Shown here: piece by piece, positions 6,401 to 8,640 of the stretch
Layout of the letters: every line of letters begins with the position of its first letter
How positions within the stretch are numbered: position 1 is the stretch's first letter
DNA from: JBOHRE01 sp050732635
GTDB lineage: Bacteria > Gemmatimonadota > Gemmatimonadetes > Longimicrobiales > RSA9
DNA length: 8,640 bases
Assembly: GCA_050732635.1 (NCBI GenBank)
Contig: JBOHRE010000121.1
Location: 1-8,640 of the forward strand
Direction: 5' to 3'
Made by a program: the position numbers and the translations under genes
The notes under the pieces: generated by a model
Told to the model about the DNA's origin: nothing
Databases searched by the model: none
Seen by the model: only the letters and a program-made list of their open reading frames with translations

Positions 6401-7579
6401 GTGCCACGTAAGCGACGCATCGCCGCATACGTCGGCCTGGGGATCGCCGCTGGAGTGCTCCTCGGCGTGCTCGTCGTGCTGGTCCTTACCCGCACGGAGT
6501 TCGGCGTGGAGCGCGTCGGCCGCTATACCGTGCGCTGGCTGGATGACCGGGTGCGCGGCGAGCTCCGGGTCCAGCGCGCGACTTCGCGCGGCGGGCTGCT
6601 GGGCGGCGTCACGCTGCACGGCATCACCATCGTTGACCCGGACGGCCGATCCTTCCTCGAGGCCGACAGCGCGCGCCTCTCGTACGATTGGCGGGGGTTT
6701 GTCACCGGTCGCATCGTCTTCGACGGCATTGCGCTCTACGACGCGACGGTCCTCATCGAGCGGCTGCCGGGTGACACGCTCTGGAACTTCGAGGAGGTGT
6801 TCGCCGGCACGGAGCCGGTCCGGCCGAGCTCGCCCGCGCGCGATCGTCTCATCCTGGTGGGTGGCATCAGCATCTACAGTGGCCACGTCGTGGTGCGCAC
6901 GCCCTGGGACCCGGACCCTGGCGAGCCCGATGCGGACACCTCGCGCATCATGCTGCGTCAGGCGCCCGGCGGCACCGTGCGCGAGATGCGTTTCGAGGAC
7001 GTCGACGCTCGCCTGCCACGGATCCTGTGGGAGTCGCCGTTCGAGGAAGGCCGCATGTTCCAGGTCGCCGGCCTGTCCACACGGGGCTTCATCTGGAACA
7101 CGCCGTTCCTGCTTCGTGATATGCGCGGTACGCTCACGCTGCGTGATTCGCTGCTCACCTTCGATGTGCCCCGCCTGGTGTTCCCCGAATCGCAGCTCGC
7201 CAGCTACGGCGCCCTCGTGCTCGCTGAGGAATGGCGATTCGACGTGTTCCTGGAAGGCGACCGGGTCTCGCTCGTGGATATGCAGTGGCTGCTGCCCGAC
7301 CTGCCCGAGCGGGGCACGGGCGCCTTCGAGCTGCGCATCCAGAGTCGCCCCGATGGCGGCACGCTCTGGTACGCGACCAACCTCGATGTCCGCGCGCCCC
7401 GCACGCGCATTCTCGGGACCCTCGGCATCGTGATCGGCGGCGACTCGACCTACTTCACCGAGGTCGCATTGCGCGCCGCGCCCCTCGACGTCGAGCTGCT
7501 GCGCGACTTCATCCCGGGCGACCTGCCGCTGGAGGGGCTGCAGGTTGGTGCGCTCGAGATCGAATCGCCGCCCCGCTGA
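6401..7579 (+). CDS. AsmA/TamB-like membrane-anchored protein, short form
   Basis: The 392-residue product has basic residues (RKRR), one transmembrane helix (about 8-30) and a long predicted beta-rich extracytoplasmic part. The region GELRVQRATSRGGLLGGVTL (53-72), with GITIVDPDGRSFLEADSARL just after, resembles the N-terminal repeats of AsmA/TamB/DUF490 proteins. In these a strand pattern of the form 'G.v.v....s.gGl...vtL.gi.i.d..G' repeats and builds a groove for lipid transport between membranes. Repeat-like strands continue to the end, for example GALVLAEEWRFDVFLEGD (270-287). Many TamB-type proteins reach 1000 residues or more and end in a conserved C-terminal domain. This protein stops right after GDLPLEGLQVGALEIESPPR (373-392) and lacks that part. 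It may be a natural short AsmA-like protein or a truncated gene. The GTG start has a strong GGGAGG site. The exact role is not known. Confidence 0.7.
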   Translation: MPRKRRIAAYVGLGIAAGVLLGVLVVLVLTRTEFGVERVGRYTVRWLDDRVRGELRVQRATSRGGLLGGVTLHGITIVDPDGRSFLEADSARLSYDWRGFVTGRIVFDGIALYDATVLIERLPGDTLWNFEEVFAGTEPVRPSSPARDRLILVGGISIYSGHVVVRTPWDPDPGEPDADTSRIMLRQAPGGTVREMRFEDVDARLPRILWESPFEEGRMFQVAGLSTRGFIWNTPFLLRDMRGTLTLRDSLLTFDVPRLVFPESQLASYGALVLAEEWRFDVFLEGDRVSLVDMQWLLPDLPERGTGAFELRIQSRPDGGTLWYATNLDVRAPRTRILGTLGIVIGGDSTYFTEVALRAAPLDVELLRDFIPGDLPLEGLQVGALEIESPPR

Positions 7580-7621
7580 GCGCGGCCCGCCGGGGTACCT
7601 GAGCTTCGTCGAGGGGCGGAG

Positions 7622-7648
7622 TCGCCGCCGGATCGGCGTCGTCGGCGA
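7622..7648 (+). terminator. Weak hairpin between the AsmA-like gene and htpX
   Basis: TCGCCG (7622-7627) pairs with CGGCGA (7643-7648). A competing small stem, CGCCG (7626-7630) with CGGCG (7634-7638), can form inside it. Either could help end transcription of the upstream gene, but there is no T-tract and such stems arise easily in GC-rich DNA. Confidence 0.15.
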
Positions 7649-7652
7649 ACGC

Positions 7653-7682
7653 TGGACCGCGCGCCACACCACCGGGTACATT
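7653..7682 (+). promoter_or_regulatory. Candidate sigma70-type promoter for htpX
   Basis: In the 138-base gap before htpX, TGGACC (7653-7658) and TACATT (7677-7682) are separated by 18 bases. Each matches four of six consensus positions. The predicted start of transcription would be near 7689, leaving a leader of about 30 bases. The gap is the longest in the window and is slightly less GC-rich near its end, as expected for a promoter. I see no CIRCE (HrcA) inverted repeat and no clear sigma32-type element. The call is weak. Confidence 0.3.
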
Positions 7683-7717
7683 GACGCGACGACACTGAAA
7701 CGGAGCGTGGGAAAACG

Positions 7718-8581
7718 ATGGATCGAATCAAGGTCTTCATGCTGATGGCGGGCCTCACGGCCCTGCTCGTCGTGATCGGCGGGTGGCTGGGCGGCCAGAA
7801 CGGTGCGCTCCTGTTCTTCGTAATCGCCGCGGCCATGAACTTCGCGATGTACTGGTGGAGCGATAAGATGGTGCTGCGCATGTACCGCGCGCAGATCATC
7901 GACGAGTCGAAGGCACCGGACCTGTACCGCATGGTCGACCGGCTGCGCCAGCGCGCCGGCCTGCCCATGCCGGTGGTCGCAATTGCGCCTGGCGAGCAGC
8001 CGAATGCGTTCGCGACGGGTCGCAATCCGGAGCGCGCAGTGGTCTGTTTCACTGCGGGGATCCTGCGCCTGGTCGCGCCGGACGAGCTGGAGGCGGTGGC
8101 CGCCCACGAGCTCGCGCACATCAAGCACCGCCACATGCTGGTCGCCACGGTTGCGGCCACCATGGCCGGCGCCATCGCGATGCTCGGCAGTGTCGCGCGC
8201 TGGGGCGCGATCTTCGGCGGCTTCGGCGGTCGCGATGGCGAGAACAACCCGATCGCGCTGCTCGGCATGGCGATTGTCGCGCCGATCGCAGCGATGATCC
8301 TGCAGTTCGCGATTGGCCGGCAGAACGAGTATCAGGCCGACCGTACCGGCGCTGCGATCTGCGGACGACCGCTCGCGCTCGCCGGCGCGCTGAAGAAGCT
8401 CGACGCCTTCGCACACCGCATCCCGCTCGCGGTCAACCCCGCGGCGGCTCAGCTCGCGATCGTGAATCCACTCTCGGCGCTGCGCGGCGGCGGCATGCTC
8501 CGGCTGTTCAGCACGCACCCGCCCATGGAAGACCGCGTCGCCCGCCTCGAGGCGCTGGCCCGGGAGGGCGGCGGCGCCTGA
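7718..8581 (+). CDS. htpX: Membrane zinc metalloprotease HtpX
   Basis: HtpX is an M48-family protease of the cytoplasmic membrane that degrades misfolded membrane proteins, partly overlapping with FtsH. The 287-residue product has the normal length. Two transmembrane helices lie near the N-terminus (about 7-25 and 29-47) and two more after the active site (about 141-160 and 178-199). The zinc motif HELAH (130-134) gives His130, Glu131 and His134. NEYQAD (203-208) gives the third ligand, Glu204. Further family motifs are PNAFATGRNPERAVV (95-109), LSALRGG (252-258) and STHPPMEDRVARL (265-277). The ATG at 7718 has a GGGA five bases upstream. The gene is separated from its upstream neighbour by 137 bases and probably has its own promoter. 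It is complete, and no key residue is missing. Confidence 0.96.
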   Translation: MDRIKVFMLMAGLTALLVVIGGWLGGQNGALLFFVIAAAMNFAMYWWSDKMVLRMYRAQIIDESKAPDLYRMVDRLRQRAGLPMPVVAIAPGEQPNAFATGRNPERAVVCFTAGILRLVAPDELEAVAAHELAHIKHRHMLVATVAATMAGAIAMLGSVARWGAIFGGFGGRDGENNPIALLGMAIVAPIAAMILQFAIGRQNEYQADRTGAAICGRPLALAGALKKLDAFAHRIPLAVNPAAAQLAIVNPLSALRGGGMLRLFSTHPPMEDRVARLEALAREGGGA

Positions 8582-8588
8582 TCGCCGC

Positions 8589-8618
8589 GTGCGCTCGGCA
8601 GTGACTGCGTGAGCGTGC
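8589..8618 (+). terminator. Hairpin downstream of htpX, possible terminator
   Basis: The segment 8589-8596 (GTGCGCTC) pairs with 8611-8618 (GAGCGTGC) through six Watson-Crick pairs and two G-U pairs. Inside it, GCA (8598-8600) pairs with TGC (8606-8608) around the loop GTGAC. The stem starts eight bases after the htpX stop, a position suitable for a terminator or a 3'-end stabilising structure. There is no T-tract, so intrinsic termination is uncertain. Confidence 0.3.
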
Positions 8619-8640
8619 CGGTACCACCCGCTGCGGCCGG
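8609..8640 (+). CDS. Possible start of a further gene (partial)
   Basis: A GTG at 8609 opens a frame (M S V P V P P A A A) that runs off the window's end, 27 bases after the htpX stop. The dense same-strand layout makes another gene here likely. The stretch is too short to identify, has no clear ribosome binding site, and its first codons lie inside the hairpin described for 8589-8618. Confidence 0.2.
   Translation, partial: MSVPVPPAAA

Noticed and set aside
7681..7686. TTGACG as a -35 box for htpX
   Set aside because: No -10-like sequence lies 16-19 bases downstream, and transcription would begin at or after the start codon region. The upstream TGGACC/TACATT pair is a better candidate.
6371..8518. 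A 715-codon open frame on the minus strand across the AsmA-like gene and htpX
   Set aside because: It is antisense to two well-supported genes. Its translation is low-complexity and rich in Arg, His, Asp and Ala with no recognisable domain, which is typical of shadow frames in GC-rich coding DNA.
1..8640. Mobile element, CRISPR, toxin-antitoxin or defence system
   Set aside because: All clear reading frames belong to conserved housekeeping or envelope families. I saw no repeat arrays, terminal inverted repeats, target-site duplications or recombinase genes, and base composition looks uniform.

Overview
This window is GC-rich chromosomal DNA (clearly well above 60 % G+C by eye). It is densely packed with conserved genes, all on the + strand. 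I see no transposase, integrase, CRISPR array, tRNA, rRNA or phage gene. The bacterium is probably a didermic, GC-rich environmental lineage. The mix of an AsmA/TamB-like envelope protein, a kinase-less PASTA protein, YbbR and HtpX would fit Gemmatimonadota or a similar phylum. That placement is inference from gene content and codon style, not a demonstrated match.

Layout. Positions 1-6337 look like one tightly coupled transcription unit of nine genes. In order they are: the 3' end of a thiamine phosphate synthase gene (thiE-like, 1-119), thiS (149-364), thiG (364-1170), rsmB (1167-2477), a membrane protein with two PASTA domains (2470-3165), a membrane-anchored TlpA/ResA-type thioredoxin (3162-3710), a YbbR-domain protein (3713-4444), tsaD (4446-5480) and a calcineurin-like metallophosphoesterase (5474-6337). 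From thiS onward neighbours overlap by 1-8 bases or are separated by 1-2 bases, which suggests translational coupling. A 63-base gap follows, then an AsmA/TamB-like anchored protein (6401-7579) with a strong ribosome binding site. A 138-base gap with a possible sigma70-type promoter leads to the membrane protease gene htpX (7718-8581). The last 59 bases hold a hairpin and perhaps the first codons of another gene.

How the genes work together. The first three genes serve thiamine synthesis: ThiS carries sulfur, ThiG closes the thiazole ring, and ThiE joins thiazole to pyrimidine. RsmB (16S rRNA m5C967) and TsaD (tRNA t6A37) serve translation. The PASTA, TlpA-like, YbbR and AsmA-like proteins each have an N-terminal membrane anchor and a predicted extracytoplasmic domain, so they form an envelope group. 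HtpX deals with damaged membrane proteins. The joining of these functions in one unit looks like a growth-linked housekeeping operon.

I did not find a convincing undescribed system. The points most worth checking are the kinase-less PASTA protein and the YbbR protein without an adjacent diadenylate cyclase, both in the operon, and the AsmA/TamB-like protein that ends at 392 residues.
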